Both the position numbers and the translations under genes were made by a program. A stretch of 64,000 bases of DNA. It comes from Antrihabitans stalagmiti. GTDB taxonomy: Bacteria > Actinomycetota > Actinomycetes > Mycobacteriales > Mycobacteriaceae. Position 1 is the stretch's first letter. Every line of letters starts with the position of its first letter. The notes beneath the pieces were generated by a model. That model was not told the DNA's origin, made no database searches, and saw nothing but the letters and a program-made list of their open reading frames with translations. The stretch is taken from NCBI RefSeq assembly GCF_016482825.1, contig NZ_JAEMNV010000004.1, forward strand, positions 186,001 through 250,000, read 5' to 3'. Shown piece after piece: positions 9,108-17,359 of this stretch.

Positions 9108-9916
9108 CCCTGCTCGCCGCGCTTTTTCTCCGCTTCGAGTTCCTGCAGCGTGCGTGCCACATGTTCGCCGGCCTCGGGTCCCTCGTAGGCCGTGACGACG
9201 TCCTGGATCCCGCCGCGTTCGCGAATCTGGCCGTGATCGATCCACATCGCGGTGTCGCAGAGTTGGGCGAGGAACTCGTTGGAATGGCTTGCGAACACCA
9301 GGATTCCGGAGCGTTCCACAAGTTTCTGCAACCGGATGCGCGCCTTCTTCATAAACTCCGCATCGACGGCGCCGATACCCTCGTCGAGCAGCAGAATCTC
9401 GGGGTCGATGCTGGTCACGACCCCCATCGCGAGCCGGACCCGCATACCCGTCGAGTAGGTACGCAAGGGCATTTCGAGGTAGTCGCCGAGCTCGGTGAAG
9501 TCGGCGATCTCTTCGATCTTGGCGAGCATCTGCTTGCGCGTCTGCCCGAGGAACAGTCCACGAATGATGATGTTCTCGTAGCCGGAAATTTCGGGATCCA
9601 TACCGACCCCGAGGTCGAACACCGGTGCAACGCGGCCGCGGATCTGCGCGCTGCCACGTGACGGTTCGTAGATGCCCGAAAGTAACCGCAGCAGCGTCGA
9701 TTTGCCCGCACCGTTGTGTCCGACGAGACCGACGCGGTCGCCCTCTTTCAGCGAAAGGTTGATGTCGCGCAATGCTTCGACGACAACAACTTTCGACGGA
9801 TTGCGACCGATGGCGCCGCCCGCTTTGCCGAGAAACGCCTTTTTGAGCGAGCGCGACTTGGCGTCGAAGATGGGAAATTCGACCCAAGCTTGGTGAGTTT
9901 CGATACCTACCGACAC
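9104..9916 (-). CDS. wzt: Galactan ABC exporter, ATP-binding subunit (Wzt/RfbE-like)
   Basis: A 270-residue ATPase of the O-antigen/teichoic-acid exporter type. Walker A is GHNGAGKST; the region YSTGMRVRLAMG serves as the signature; Walker B is ILLLDEGIGAVD; the switch histidine lies in VFASHSNEF. It is thought to power flipping of the lipid-linked galactan across the membrane, with Wzm as the membrane partner. The GTG at 9916 (VSVGIETHQAWVEF) starts ten bases after the wzm stop and gives the normal family length without a carbohydrate-binding extension. Confidence 0.92.
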   Translation of the reverse strand: MSVGIETHQAWVEFPIFDAKSRSLKKAFLGKAGGAIGRNPSKVVVVEALRDINLSLKEGDRVGLVGHNGAGKSTLLRLLSGIYEPSRGSAQIRGRVAPVFDLGVGMDPEISGYENIIIRGLFLGQTRKQMLAKIEEIADFTELGDYLEMPLRTYSTGMRVRLAMGVVTSIDPEILLLDEGIGAVDAEFMKKARIRLQKLVERSGILVFASHSNEFLAQLCDTAMWIDHGQIRERGGIQDVVTAYEGPEAGEHVARTLQELEAEKKRGEQG

Positions 9917-9926
9917 GACGTATCCC

Positions 9927-10793
9927 CTAAACCCAGTAGGGCACGCGGGCCCGGTATTTGCGCATGGCCAGTAGGGCCAACGTCCAGCCGAGCACCGTGA
10001 ACGCCAGCACGATGTACCAGTGGTAGGCCTCTTGCTCCTCGCCGATGAGCGGCGCACGGATGATGTCGAGGTAGTGGAACAGCGGGTTCAGCTCTGCCAG
10101 TTTCACCCGTTCGGCCGCCTGACCGCCCTGCTGCTCCAGCGCTTTCGTCGTCCACATGATCGGTGTCAGAACGAACGCGAGCAGCACGAAGCTGCCGAGA
10201 ATCGGTGCGATGTCGCGGTAGCGGGTACTGAAGATGCCGAAGACGATCGACCCCCACAGCGCGTTCAACATCAGCAGTACCAGCGCGGGGATCGCCGCGA
10301 ACGACGTCCAGGTCAGATCCCGCCACACGCCGAAAGCCACCAACATCACCACGTAGATCAGCATGTTGTGCGCAAGCAGCAGGATCTGACGCCACACGAG
10401 CCGATAGACGTGCACGCTCAACGCCGAGGGCAACTGCTTGATCAGCCCCTCGTTGGCGACGAACACTTCGGAGCCCTCGAGGATGCTGGCACTGATCAAC
10501 TGCCAGACGATCAACCCGACGGTGACGTAGGGCAAGAACTCGTCGAGCGGTATGTCGAGCAGGGCCGAATAGAGGATTCCCATGGCCGCCGCCTGCACGC
10601 CGGTGGCGATGGTGATCCAGAAGGGACCGAGTACGGAACGCCGGTACCGCTGCTTGATGTCCTGCCAACCGAGCGACAACCAAAGCTCACGCTGGCTGAA
10701 CCCGTCGCTCAGGTCCTTGAAGGCGCGCCGAAATGTTTGTGAGTCCGAGACGGGTAAAACCTCGTCATCGGTATCCGGAGCTGCAGTCGACAC
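9927..10793 (-). CDS. wzm: Galactan ABC exporter, permease subunit (Wzm/RfbD-like)
   Basis: A 288-residue ABC-2 type permease. An amphipathic N-terminus (LWLSLGWQDIKQRYRRS, a motif typical of polysaccharide exporters) precedes six hydrophobic helices, with LNPLFHYLDIIRAPL between helices five and six. It pairs with the adjacent ATPase to move the galactan precursor to the outer face. GTG at 10793 is preferred because residues encoded further upstream on this strand are the antisense of bpa. The bpa stop lies 31 bases upstream on the same strand, so bpa-wzm-wzt-glfT1 may share transcripts. Confidence 0.9.
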   Translation of the reverse strand: MSTAAPDTDDEVLPVSDSQTFRRAFKDLSDGFSQRELWLSLGWQDIKQRYRRSVLGPFWITIATGVQAAAMGILYSALLDIPLDEFLPYVTVGLIVWQLISASILEGSEVFVANEGLIKQLPSALSVHVYRLVWRQILLLAHNMLIYVVMLVAFGVWRDLTWTSFAAIPALVLLMLNALWGSIVFGIFSTRYRDIAPILGSFVLLAFVLTPIMWTTKALEQQGGQAAERVKLAELNPLFHYLDIIRAPLIGEEQEAYHWYIVLAFTVLGWTLALLAMRKYRARVPYWV

Positions 10794-10824
10794 GATTGCC
10801 GAGCCTACCGGGGTCGGGCGGGGG

Positions 10825-11397
10825 TCAGAGATATTGCCCGGTCCCACCCGGTGCCGAAGGGCCTGGCCCACCACGCGGATCGGCCGAGTGCAGGCCGGGA
10901 GGCAGTGCACCCTGACGCATTTGCTCCAGTTGCGCGCGCGCTGCCATCTGCTGTGCGAACAGTGCGGTCTGGATGCCGTGGAACAGTCCCTCCAGCCAAC
11001 CGACCAGCTGCGCCTGCGCAATCCGCAGCTCCGCGTCGGACGGCACCGACTCCTCGCTGAACGGCAGCGTCAGCCTCTCGAGCTCGTCGCGTAGCTCGGG
11101 GGCGAGGCCTTCTTCCAGCTCGCTGATCGACGAGCGGTGGATCTCCTTGAGCCGATTGCGGCTCGCATCGTCGAGCGGAGCCGCACGAACTTCTTCGAGC
11201 AACTGCTTGATCATCGTGCCGATCCGCATCACCTTGGCAGGCTGCTCGACCATGCCGGCGAGTGACTCGTGCTCGCTGCCTTCGGTGCCGGTCTTCGGCG
11301 CGGTCGCTCCGGCCGCGGCTGCTTCCTCGGGGGAAACGGCGACAGGTTGACCGTCGGGTCCGATAACGACCACTTGTTCGTTGTCCGCGTGCGTCAT
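10825..11397 (-). CDS. bpa: Bacterial proteasome activator Bpa (PafE)
   Basis: A 190-residue protein of the DUF2587/Bpa family. Bpa forms an ATP-independent ring that opens the 20S core particle so that disordered proteins enter without Pup tagging. The sequence has VVVIGPDGQPVAV at the N-terminus, a four-helix core (MIKQLLEEVRAAPLDDASR, ELEEGLAPELRDEL, SDAELRIAQAQLVGWLEGLFHG) and ends in GTGQYL. The GQYL tail is the hydrophobic-tyrosine-x docking motif for the proteasome alpha ring. ATG 11397 fits the family start. The same neighbour order (bpa beside wzt/glfT1/wzm) is known in mycobacteria. It implies that the host carries a 20S proteasome. Confidence 0.93.
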   Translation of the reverse strand: MTHADNEQVVVIGPDGQPVAVSPEEAAAAGATAPKTGTEGSEHESLAGMVEQPAKVMRIGTMIKQLLEEVRAAPLDDASRNRLKEIHRSSISELEEGLAPELRDELERLTLPFSEESVPSDAELRIAQAQLVGWLEGLFHGIQTALFAQQMAARAQLEQMRQGALPPGLHSADPRGGPGPSAPGGTGQYL

Positions 11398-11554
11398 GAC
11401 CCCATCTTGTCGGTTGCACACGAATTGCGCCAAGAAGCTCGAGCTCTATCCTGGAATGGGTCGTTGCGGGGGGTCGATGTGATGAAGGCTGGGCTTACAT
11501 GATGAGAGGGATCTGCATCACTGCTTCGACGACGGACCATTTAGAGTGGCGGGC

Positions 11555-12754
11555 ATGACATACGACGTCGCACGGGTTAGAGGGCTCATCCCCTCCCTGG
11601 GCGACGGGTGGATCCATCTCGATCCACAGGCGGGAATGCAGGTGCCTGATGCTGTATTCCGCGCTGTATCAACAGGATTCAGGACTTCGTCGTTTTCGCA
11701 CACCGGTCAGCACAGTGCGTCGCAACGCAGTGCCGGGATACTGGAGCGCGCCCGACAGGCGGTCGCCGATCTGGTCGGTGGCGACCCGGCCGGCGTCGTA
11801 CTCGGACCCGACCGTGCGCTCCTACTGGCGTGGCTGGCGGAGTCGCTGAGTTCGCGTCTCGGGCTCGGAACCGGCATCGTGCTCTCCCGTCTCGACGACG
11901 AAGCCAATGTCGCACCGTGGTTGCGGATCGCCAATCGGTACGGCGCTCACGTGCGCTGGGCCGAAGTCGAGATCGAAACCTGCGAGCTCCCCGCCTGGCA
12001 ATTCGAGGAGTTGATCGGCCCGACCGCACGTCTGGTTGCGCTCACGGCGGCGTCGCCGATCGTCGGGTCGGCGCCGGATGTTCGGGTCGCCGCCGACCGT
12101 GTGCACGAGGTCGGCGGGCTGCTTGTCGTCGACGCCATCGGAGCCGCGCCCTACGCACATATCGACATCGACGAACTCGGTGCGGACATCATCGCCGTCA
12201 GCGGCACGTCGTGGGGCGGTCCGCAGGTCGGCGCGCTCGCGTTTCGCGACCCTGCTTTCCTCGACCGCATTCCTGCCATGTCGCTCAACCCGTACGCCAA
12301 GGGTGCCGAGCGGCTCGAGGTCGGCGGTCATCAGTACTCGATGCTTGCCGGGCTCACCACGTCGATCGACTACCTCGCCGGTCTCGACGAAGCAGCCACC
12401 GGAACTCGGCGAGAACGGCTCGAGACGTCGATCAGCTCGCTGCAGGCGTACCAGGACGATCTGTTCGAGCACCTCATGGCGACGCTGGGCGATCTGCCGA
12501 AGGTCACGGTCATCGGGCGCGCGTCCACTCGAATTCCGACCGTCAGCTTCACCGTCGCAGGCACGCAGTCGGAGAAGGTCGCAGCCAAACTGGCCGACCA
12601 TCGGATCGGCACGCTCAGCGGCAGCCACGGCGGGAGTCGGCTGCTCGACGCACTCGGCGTCAACGACGAAGGCGGCGCAGTGACCGTCGGTCTGGCGCCG
12701 TACACGACCAAGTACGAAATCGATCAGCTCGGCCGCGCACTGTCGAGCCTGTGA
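11555..12754 (+). CDS. Cysteine desulfurase-like protein lacking the PLP lysine
   Basis: A 399-residue fold-type I aminotransferase relative, orthologous in context and sequence to Rv3778c. Recognisable parts are TYDVARVRGLIPSLGDGWIHLD at the N-terminus, HTGQHSASQRS, SRLDDEANVAPWLRIA, VVDAIGAAPYAHIDI and the C-terminal LGVNDEGGAVTVGLA. At the place where desulfurases have S-x-H-K, this protein reads S216-G-T-S219-W, so the Schiff-base lysine is a serine and the preceding histidine a threonine. Catalysis by the normal PLP chemistry is therefore doubtful. ATG 11555 is preferred over GTG 11546 because it matches the family N-terminus. Its stop touches the stop of the convergent oxidoreductase. 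Confidence 0.82.
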   Translation: MTYDVARVRGLIPSLGDGWIHLDPQAGMQVPDAVFRAVSTGFRTSSFSHTGQHSASQRSAGILERARQAVADLVGGDPAGVVLGPDRALLLAWLAESLSSRLGLGTGIVLSRLDDEANVAPWLRIANRYGAHVRWAEVEIETCELPAWQFEELIGPTARLVALTAASPIVGSAPDVRVAADRVHEVGGLLVVDAIGAAPYAHIDIDELGADIIAVSGTSWGGPQVGALAFRDPAFLDRIPAMSLNPYAKGAERLEVGGHQYSMLAGLTTSIDYLAGLDEAATGTRRERLETSISSLQAYQDDLFEHLMATLGDLPKVTVIGRASTRIPTVSFTVAGTQSEKVAAKLADHRIGTLSGSHGGSRLLDALGVNDEGGAVTVGLAPYTTKYEIDQLGRALSSL

Positions 12755-13735
12755 TCATCTGATTCGCAGCACCACTTTGCCGACACTGTCCGGCGAATCG
12801 AGCAGGTCGTGAGCTGCGGCGACGTCGGCAATCGGGAGTTCTGCGTGGACCACAGGCGAGACGGTTCCGTCCGCGATCAACGGCCACAGATGTTCGACGA
12901 CCTCGGAGACGATCTCCGCCTTGCCTGATCGGCCGGTCTCGGGACGCCCGCGCAAACTCGCGGCTGTCACCGACGCACGCTTCATCAACAGCTTGCCGAG
13001 TTCCAACTCGCCCTTCATGCCGCCCTGCATACCGATAACGACGAGCTGACCGTCCGCAGCCAGCGCATCGACGTTGCGGGACAGGTACTTCGCGCCCATG
13101 TTGTCGAGGATGATGTCGGCGCCGCCATGTTCCTGTACAGCAGCGACGAAATCGTCGTCGTGATAGTTGACCAGGATCGAGGCACCGAGGTCCTTGCAGC
13201 GGTCCAGCTTGTACTGCGAGCCTGCGGTGACGGCAACGGTCGCGCCGCGAGCGACCGCAACCTGGATCGCGTGGGTGCCGATCCCGCTGCCGCCGCCGTG
13301 GACCAGCAGCAACTGGCCCGAATGCAGTCCGGCGCCCATCACGACGTTCGACCAGACCGTGCAGGCAACCTCCGGCAGCGACGCTGCGGCGTAGAGGTCG
13401 AGGCTCTCCGGTACAGGCAGTACCTGGGTCGCGGGGACGACGACCTCCTCGGCGTATCCGCCACCTGCCAGCAGGGCACACACCCGATCGCCGACCTTCC
13501 AACCGGTCACGCCGTCGCCGACCTCGGAGATCACGCCGGAACATTCCAGTCCGAGAACGTCACTCGCACCGGGCGGTGGCGGGTAGAAGCCCTGCCGCTG
13601 CAAGATGTCCGCACGATTGACGGCGGTTGCGACGACGTCGATCAGAACCTGCCCATGGCCCGGATGGAGGTCGGGCCCGTCGGTCCATTCCATAACCTCG
13701 GGTCCGCCGAAACCGTTCAACCTGATCGCGTACAT
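12755..13735 (-). CDS. NADPH:quinone oxidoreductase, PIG3/zinc-free MDR type
   Basis: A 326-residue medium-chain reductase without structural zinc. It has MYAIRLNGFGGPEVMEW at the start, the NRADILQRQGFYPPPPGASD segment diagnostic of the TP53I3/PIG3 group, the cofactor motif VHGGGSGIGTHAIQ, and the C-terminal LPIADVAAAHDLLDS. These enzymes reduce quinones with NADPH; the physiological substrate here is unknown. It corresponds in context to Rv3777. The gene is convergent with the desulfurase-like gene and divergent from the MarR gene, with 62 bases between the two starts. Confidence 0.88.
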   Translation of the reverse strand: MYAIRLNGFGGPEVMEWTDGPDLHPGHGQVLIDVVATAVNRADILQRQGFYPPPPGASDVLGLECSGVISEVGDGVTGWKVGDRVCALLAGGGYAEEVVVPATQVLPVPESLDLYAAASLPEVACTVWSNVVMGAGLHSGQLLLVHGGGSGIGTHAIQVAVARGATVAVTAGSQYKLDRCKDLGASILVNYHDDDFVAAVQEHGGADIILDNMGAKYLSRNVDALAADGQLVVIGMQGGMKGELELGKLLMKRASVTAASLRGRPETGRSGKAEIVSEVVEHLWPLIADGTVSPVVHAELPIADVAAAHDLLDSPDSVGKVVLRIR

Positions 13736-13797
13736 GTGCCGACGGTAGCGCAGGCGAGTCGGCCGATAGCGCTGAGCTGTGCGAATAGAATGTTCGT

Positions 13798-14292
13798 GTG
13801 CAGGATGACCAAACCGGCCAGTCGGGGCTGGAACCGAAATGGCTCACCGCCGTCGAACAGCAGGCCTGGCGCGCCTACATCGACGGCCAGCAGAGGCTCA
13901 CAGATCAGCTCAACCGCGACCTGGAGGATCGTCACGACCTCTCGATCGCCGAGTACCGAATTCTCGTCATGCTTTCCGAAGCGCCGGACCACGAACTGCG
14001 AATGAGCGAACTCGCCGACGGCGTGCTTTCCTCACGCAGCCGCCTGACCCATCAGATTCGCCGTATGGAAACCCAGGGCATGGTGCGCCGCAGCACCTGC
14101 GTCGACGACGGTCGGGGAGTGCTCGCCCAACTGACCGACGAGGGTCGCCGCAGGCACGAAGAAGCAGCGCCGACACACGTCGAAGGAGTGCGGCGGAGTT
14201 TCGTCGATCTTCTGACGCCCGAGCAACTGCAGACCATCGGCGACGCCTTCCGAAAGGTCAGCGCAACCATCGCCGAGACACAATCCGAATAG
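13798..14292 (+). CDS. MarR family transcriptional regulator
   Basis: A 164-residue winged-helix regulator. The central region shows LSIAEYRILVMLSEAPDHELRMSELAD, then SRSRLTHQIRRMETQGMV and RRSTCVDDGRGVLAQLTDEGRR, which are the recognition helix and wing of MarR proteins. The start is GTG. It is divergent from the quinone oxidoreductase across a 62-base gap, so control of that gene is a reasonable inference. The gene ends 34 bases before tRNA-Ser, immediately outside the integrated element. Confidence 0.87.
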   Translation: MQDDQTGQSGLEPKWLTAVEQQAWRAYIDGQQRLTDQLNRDLEDRHDLSIAEYRILVMLSEAPDHELRMSELADGVLSSRSRLTHQIRRMETQGMVRRSTCVDDGRGVLAQLTDEGRRRHEEAAPTHVEGVRRSFVDLLTPEQLQTIGDAFRKVSATIAETQSE

Positions 14293-14326
14293 GACGCCAC
14301 CGGGGTCAGCGGCTAGTATCTGCGAC

Positions 14327-14414
14327 GGAAGCGTGGCAGAGCGGCCGAATGCACTCGCCTTGAAAGCGAGCGTCGTGAGAACGACCGGGGGTTCAAATCC
14401 CTCCGCTTCCGCCA
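14327..14414 (+). tRNA. tRNA-Ser(UGA)
   Basis: An 88-nt class II tRNA. The acceptor arm pairs GGAAGCG with CGCTTCC, the anticodon loop is CTTGAAA (anticodon TGA), there is a long variable arm, the T loop is GGTTCAAATCC-like, and CCA is encoded. The last part is the left attachment site of the element, so integration leaves the tRNA intact. Confidence 0.96.
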
Positions 14415-14419
14415 AAGTT
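14388..14419 (+). repeat. attL core: 32-bp repeat in tRNA-Ser 3' end
   Basis: A 32-bp sequence running from the T arm through the CCA end and five bases beyond is repeated exactly at 30708-30739 in the same orientation. The flanking bases differ on both sides. It defines the left end of the integrated element. Confidence 0.93.
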
Positions 14420-14424
14420 CGACC

Positions 14425-14465
14425 GCCCGCTATTTGCATCTAACGTGCAGGTAGCGGGCTTTTTG
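14425..14465 (+). terminator. Intrinsic terminator after tRNA-Ser
   Basis: GCCCGCTA (14425-14432) pairs with TAGCGGGC (14452-14459), followed by TTTTTG. It lies just inside the element, so the integrated tRNA-Ser gains the element's terminator. Confidence 0.75.
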
Positions 14466-14488
14466 TTGCTCGCGCCATCAAGATCAAA

Positions 14489-15622
14489 CTACGTCGCTGC
14501 CCACACATTGCCCACATTCGCGCCAGATCTAGCCTTATCCAAGGCGATGCCAACGGCGTCGAGATCCTCGTCGAACAGGTCTGCGTACGTGTCGAGGGTC
14601 ATCGCCGCCGAGGCGTGTCCGAGCATCCGTTGCAGTGCCTTCACGTTGACGCCGGCCGAAACCGCGAGGCTTGCCGCGGTGTGGCGAAGGTCGTGCGGCG
14701 TGACGCGGGGGATGCCCGACTTCTCGACTGCCTTCGTGAACCAGCCGGTGAAGCTGACCGATCGTCGAAGGTGCTCACCGTCGCGGCCGGGAAACACGAG
14801 ATCGTCGCGCGCCTTGCCCTCGCACTGGCGGGCCAGCTCGACGACGAGAAAGTCTGGGATCGGGACTGAGCGCGTCACGTGACTTTTCGGAGTGCCGACG
14901 TGCATGACCATGTTTACTTGCACGGCGTTTTCGCTTACGACGAGACGTTTACGCAACAGGTCAAGATGCTTCACGCGTAGACCGATCGCTTCGCCCCACC
15001 GGAGGCCGCAGTACGCGAGTAGGAGCACGAGCGTCTGGCGGTCACCGGCGGCGGTCGCGAGTGCATCCACCTGCGTATGCGTTAGGTAGATCCGTTCCTT
15101 GCGCTGTTTGCGTGGCAGGTTCTCGACGCCCCGCGCCGGGTTCTTCGCCAGTCGCTTCGCTTTCACGGCGCTGTCGAGCACCCCGGCAAGTACGCCGTAT
15201 GCGCGGATGACGACGGTCGCACCCTTGCCCTTCACCTTCACACCGTCGATTGTCTTGTCGCGGCCGAGGTCGGCGATCCAGCGCTCGACCGCATCGAGGT
15301 CGACGTCGGCAAGGCGTTCCCCGCCCCATCGTGGCTCGACGTGCACACGCCACGCAGTTTCGAGGGACTTGTAGGCAGACGGTTTCAGGTCGGACTTTTT
15401 GCGCTCCAGCCACGTCGGCCCGATCTCGCCGACCATGATGTAACCCAGCTTCGGCGGCACATACTCGCCCCGCATCTTCTCGACTTCGACCGTCGCGGCG
15501 AAGTCCTGTGCTTGTCTCTTGCTGGTGAATCCGCGTTTGTCCGTTTGACGGCGGTCGGGCGTCCGATACCGGACTCGGTAACGTTTGCCCGTTGCGGTCT
15601 GGTAGCTCTCAATTGTCGCCAC
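14489..15622 (-). CDS. int: Tyrosine site-specific integrase
   Basis: A 377-residue phage-type recombinase. An N-terminal arm-binding domain (YRVRYRTPDRRQTDKRGFTSKRQAQDF) is followed by a SAM-like core-binding domain near residues 65-165 and the catalytic domain. The catalytic residues are visible as CGLRWGEA (Arg), HDLRHTAAS (His-x-x-Arg) with LGHAS (His), and LDTYADLF (Tyr nucleophile). It is transcribed toward attL, only 69 bases away, and uses a GTG start. Its first 14 bases overlap the end of the repressor gene, so int is probably made from the repressor transcript. The codons near its 3' end contain two candidate arm sites. Confidence 0.93.
   Translation of the reverse strand: MATIESYQTATGKRYRVRYRTPDRRQTDKRGFTSKRQAQDFAATVEVEKMRGEYVPPKLGYIMVGEIGPTWLERKKSDLKPSAYKSLETAWRVHVEPRWGGERLADVDLDAVERWIADLGRDKTIDGVKVKGKGATVVIRAYGVLAGVLDSAVKAKRLAKNPARGVENLPRKQRKERIYLTHTQVDALATAAGDRQTLVLLLAYCGLRWGEAIGLRVKHLDLLRKRLVVSENAVQVNMVMHVGTPKSHVTRSVPIPDFLVVELARQCEGKARDDLVFPGRDGEHLRRSVSFTGWFTKAVEKSGIPRVTPHDLRHTAASLAVSAGVNVKALQRMLGHASAAMTLDTYADLFDEDLDAVGIALDKARSGANVGNVWAAT
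14498..14516 (+). promoter_or_regulatory. Candidate integrase arm sites, left flank
   Basis: Two copies of TGCCCACA lie 11 bp apart, inside the last codons of int. Three similar copies stand at the other end (30597-30625). In the excised circle they would lie on both sides of the attP core, as expected for arm-type integrase sites. Confidence 0.5.
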
Positions 15623-16250
15623 GGATTAGCCTCTCCCGCATCTCTGATTTGAGGGTGCGGGCGACCCGCCCGCGTTTCTGGGCGCTCGATCCTTCGCCTG
15701 CTCGGAAGTTTCTCTCCGCCGAGAAAGATCTGCCCCAAAGTTTCTGTGCCAGTTCGCCAAAGCGCTTCGGTGAGATGTTCAGGGAGGCTGCCGCGCGCAA
15801 CTCGGCTTCACCTCCCGCCTGGCGGAAGGCCATGTCGCGAAGATTCCGTTCGAACTCGTCGTGGGTTAGCTCAACGATCGGGCGTCCGCCGGCGTCGTGG
15901 CCCACGACGTTCCTACGTCGATCTGCGGGTGTTCCCTGGACGAGTCTGACTATGTCAGCGCCGCTTAGTTCGATCCTTTCGGTGAGTTGGACCAGGCCGT
16001 CGTACTGAAACAGATCCCCGAGGCCGACTTCCGCTTGCGTCACCTCGCTGAGCGTCACGCAGAGCGCGATGAGCATGGGAAGCGTCGGGCTTACCTTGCC
16101 CTTTTCGAGTGCAGACACGCGGCTGTCGGTCCATTTCAAACCAAATCGGCGTGCTGCGGTTGCAATCTCGTCAGTCGTGGCGCCGTACGTCGTTCGCAGC
16201 CGGAGCACGTTTTGGCCGACGACTTTCGCTAGGGGCACTGGCGTTTCCAT
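15609..16250 (-). CDS. XRE-type repressor of the element
   Basis: A 213-residue protein with an N-terminal helix-turn-helix (VVGQNVLRLRTTYGATTDEIATAARRFGL, DSRVSALEKGKVSPTLPMLIALCVTL) and a longer C-terminal part without a visible peptidase motif. The C-terminal part contains SPKRFGELAQKLWG and a basic tail. The position upstream of int and divergent from the AlpA-like gene is that of a lysogeny or satellite master repressor. ATG 16250 is chosen because the HTH follows at the usual distance. The 110-base divergent gap contains an inverted repeat suited as operator. Derepression by a helper-phage protein, as for Stl of SaPIs, is possible but not shown. Confidence 0.75.
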   Translation of the reverse strand: METPVPLAKVVGQNVLRLRTTYGATTDEIATAARRFGLKWTDSRVSALEKGKVSPTLPMLIALCVTLSEVTQAEVGLGDLFQYDGLVQLTERIELSGADIVRLVQGTPADRRRNVVGHDAGGRPIVELTHDEFERNLRDMAFRQAGGEAELRAAASLNISPKRFGELAQKLWGRSFSAERNFRAGEGSSAQKRGRVARTLKSEMRERLIRGDN

Positions 16251-16271
16251 GACCGAGAGAGTACCGCAAAA

Positions 16272-16303
16272 AATCGTCGGCTTGACGATTGGCAGTGAAT
16301 CGT
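16272..16303. promoter_or_regulatory. Candidate repressor operator and rightward promoter
   Basis: AATCGTC-5 bp-GACGATT (16272-16290) is a perfect inverted repeat and overlaps TTGACG (16282-16287), a good -35 box. A further half-site AATCGT lies at 16298-16303. A TATCAT box at 16329 could serve a second rightward promoter. The location between the divergent repressor and AlpA-like genes fits an operator. Confidence 0.5.
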
Positions 16304-16360
16304 GGTTATCTGGCCTCAGACCGCAAGATATCATCGGATTGAGAAGTGAGGAATCGGCTC

Positions 16361-16576
16361 ATGAACGAGGAAGGTCGGCCACCGTTGGCCACACCCGCTG
16401 AGGTTGCCGAATATCGGCGGGTAACAGTCGCCGCGTTGGCGCAGGAGCGCTATCTGGGGACTGGTCCGAAGTTTAAGAAGCTCGGCAAACGAGTGCTTTA
16501 TGACTGGGCCGACGTCTACTCGTGGATCGACGGAAACACCATGGCTCGCACAGACGGCGGTCGCGGTGCGGCCTGA
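16361..16576 (+). CDS. AlpA/excisionase-like DNA-binding protein
   Basis: A 71-residue protein with a single winged helix-turn-helix of the MerR/excisionase (HTH_17) type: LATPAEVAEYRRVTVAALAQ, then GPKFKKLGKRVLYDWADVYSWI. It is the first gene of the rightward operon, where phages and satellites place Xis or AlpA, so it probably assists excision or activates the operon. A GTGAGGA ribosome site lies ten bases before ATG 16361. Its end overlaps the next gene's GTG start by 11 bases. Confidence 0.72.
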   Translation: MNEEGRPPLATPAEVAEYRRVTVAALAQERYLGTGPKFKKLGKRVLYDWADVYSWIDGNTMARTDGGRGAA

Positions 16577-16856
16577 AACGGTTGCGCTTGCAGAGATCGC
16601 CATAAATCGCATCGAGACTGCGCTCGATTCTGCAGGCACAACCCGCCTATCGCTTGCTACCGCTACAGGAATCCCGGTGTCGACGCTACGGCGTCGGATG
16701 AAGGGTCACGGAGCCCTTGACATTGACCAACTCGAAAGAATCGCAACAACTTTGGGGTACGAAGTCGAAGCTTTCGTGCTCCCCGAGGACGAATGGCGCG
16801 GCTTACAACGGCAAACGCGTCATGACATGCCTGACCAACAGAACGGAGAGATGTGA
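16566..16856 (+). CDS. Small XRE-type DNA-binding protein
   Basis: A 96-residue protein. Residues about 15-70 form a lambda-repressor-like HTH (NRIETALDSAGTTRLSLATATGIPVSTLRRRMKGHGALDIDQLERIATTLG), followed by a short acidic tail. It starts with GTG inside the AlpA-like gene and ends four bases before the next ATG, so it is translationally linked to both. A Cro-like or auxiliary regulator role is inferred from fold and position. Confidence 0.68.
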   Translation: MRPETVALAEIAINRIETALDSAGTTRLSLATATGIPVSTLRRRMKGHGALDIDQLERIATTLGYEVEAFVLPEDEWRGLQRQTRHDMPDQQNGEM

Positions 16857-16858
16857 TC

Positions 16859-17359
16859 ATGTCCAGCCCTGAACCATCCTCGGAAGCCAGTCCCGACGAG
16901 TTCGCCGCGTGGATGTCCCGCGCGCATCCGGACGTCGCTCGTGAAAGCGCTCTTTGGCGCTGGCACCGCCACGACTTCGAGCATGCGGCCGTCACTGATT
17001 TGACTTCGATCCGCCCTCCAGCGGAAAAATGGATCAGCAGCAACTGGACTCGGTACTCCGATGTCGCTGCACAGACCGAGTTCTGTTCGGTTCCGCTGAG
17101 CGTGCGACTCGACCGTCACGCCGGGGAGTTGCACAAGGGTCAGAAGCAGCTGACGCACGCGTTCGCATCAGTGCAGCTTGCGCAGGTGGCAGTAGAGACC
17201 GCGCCGATTGTCGAATTGCTTCGTCACGGCATGGTTGATACGGATGATGTTCTGCCGCAGCCCGGTTCACGCTACCGGCTGACGTTGGACGAGGCTGCAG
17301 GGCTAGCACACCTGTTGTTGCTCGCCGTTGACGTCGCTCGCGCTGAACGGTCCCAATGA
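16859..17359 (+). CDS. Element protein of unknown function (166 aa)
   Basis: Not recognised. The protein is soluble and acidic at the N-terminus (SSPEPSSEASPDEFAAWMSRAHPDVARESALWRWHRHDF). The C-terminal half has a predicted helix (TLDEAAGLAHLLLLAVDVARAE) similar in style to the end of the next small protein. The ATG follows GGAGAG by about nine bases. It lies in the tightly packed rightward operon between two DNA-binding proteins and the Rep-like gene, so an early regulatory or replication-accessory role is possible. Confidence 0.6.
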   Translation: MSSPEPSSEASPDEFAAWMSRAHPDVARESALWRWHRHDFEHAAVTDLTSIRPPAEKWISSNWTRYSDVAAQTEFCSVPLSVRLDRHAGELHKGQKQLTHAFASVQLAQVAVETAPIVELLRHGMVDTDDVLPQPGSRYRLTLDEAAGLAHLLLLAVDVARAERSQ

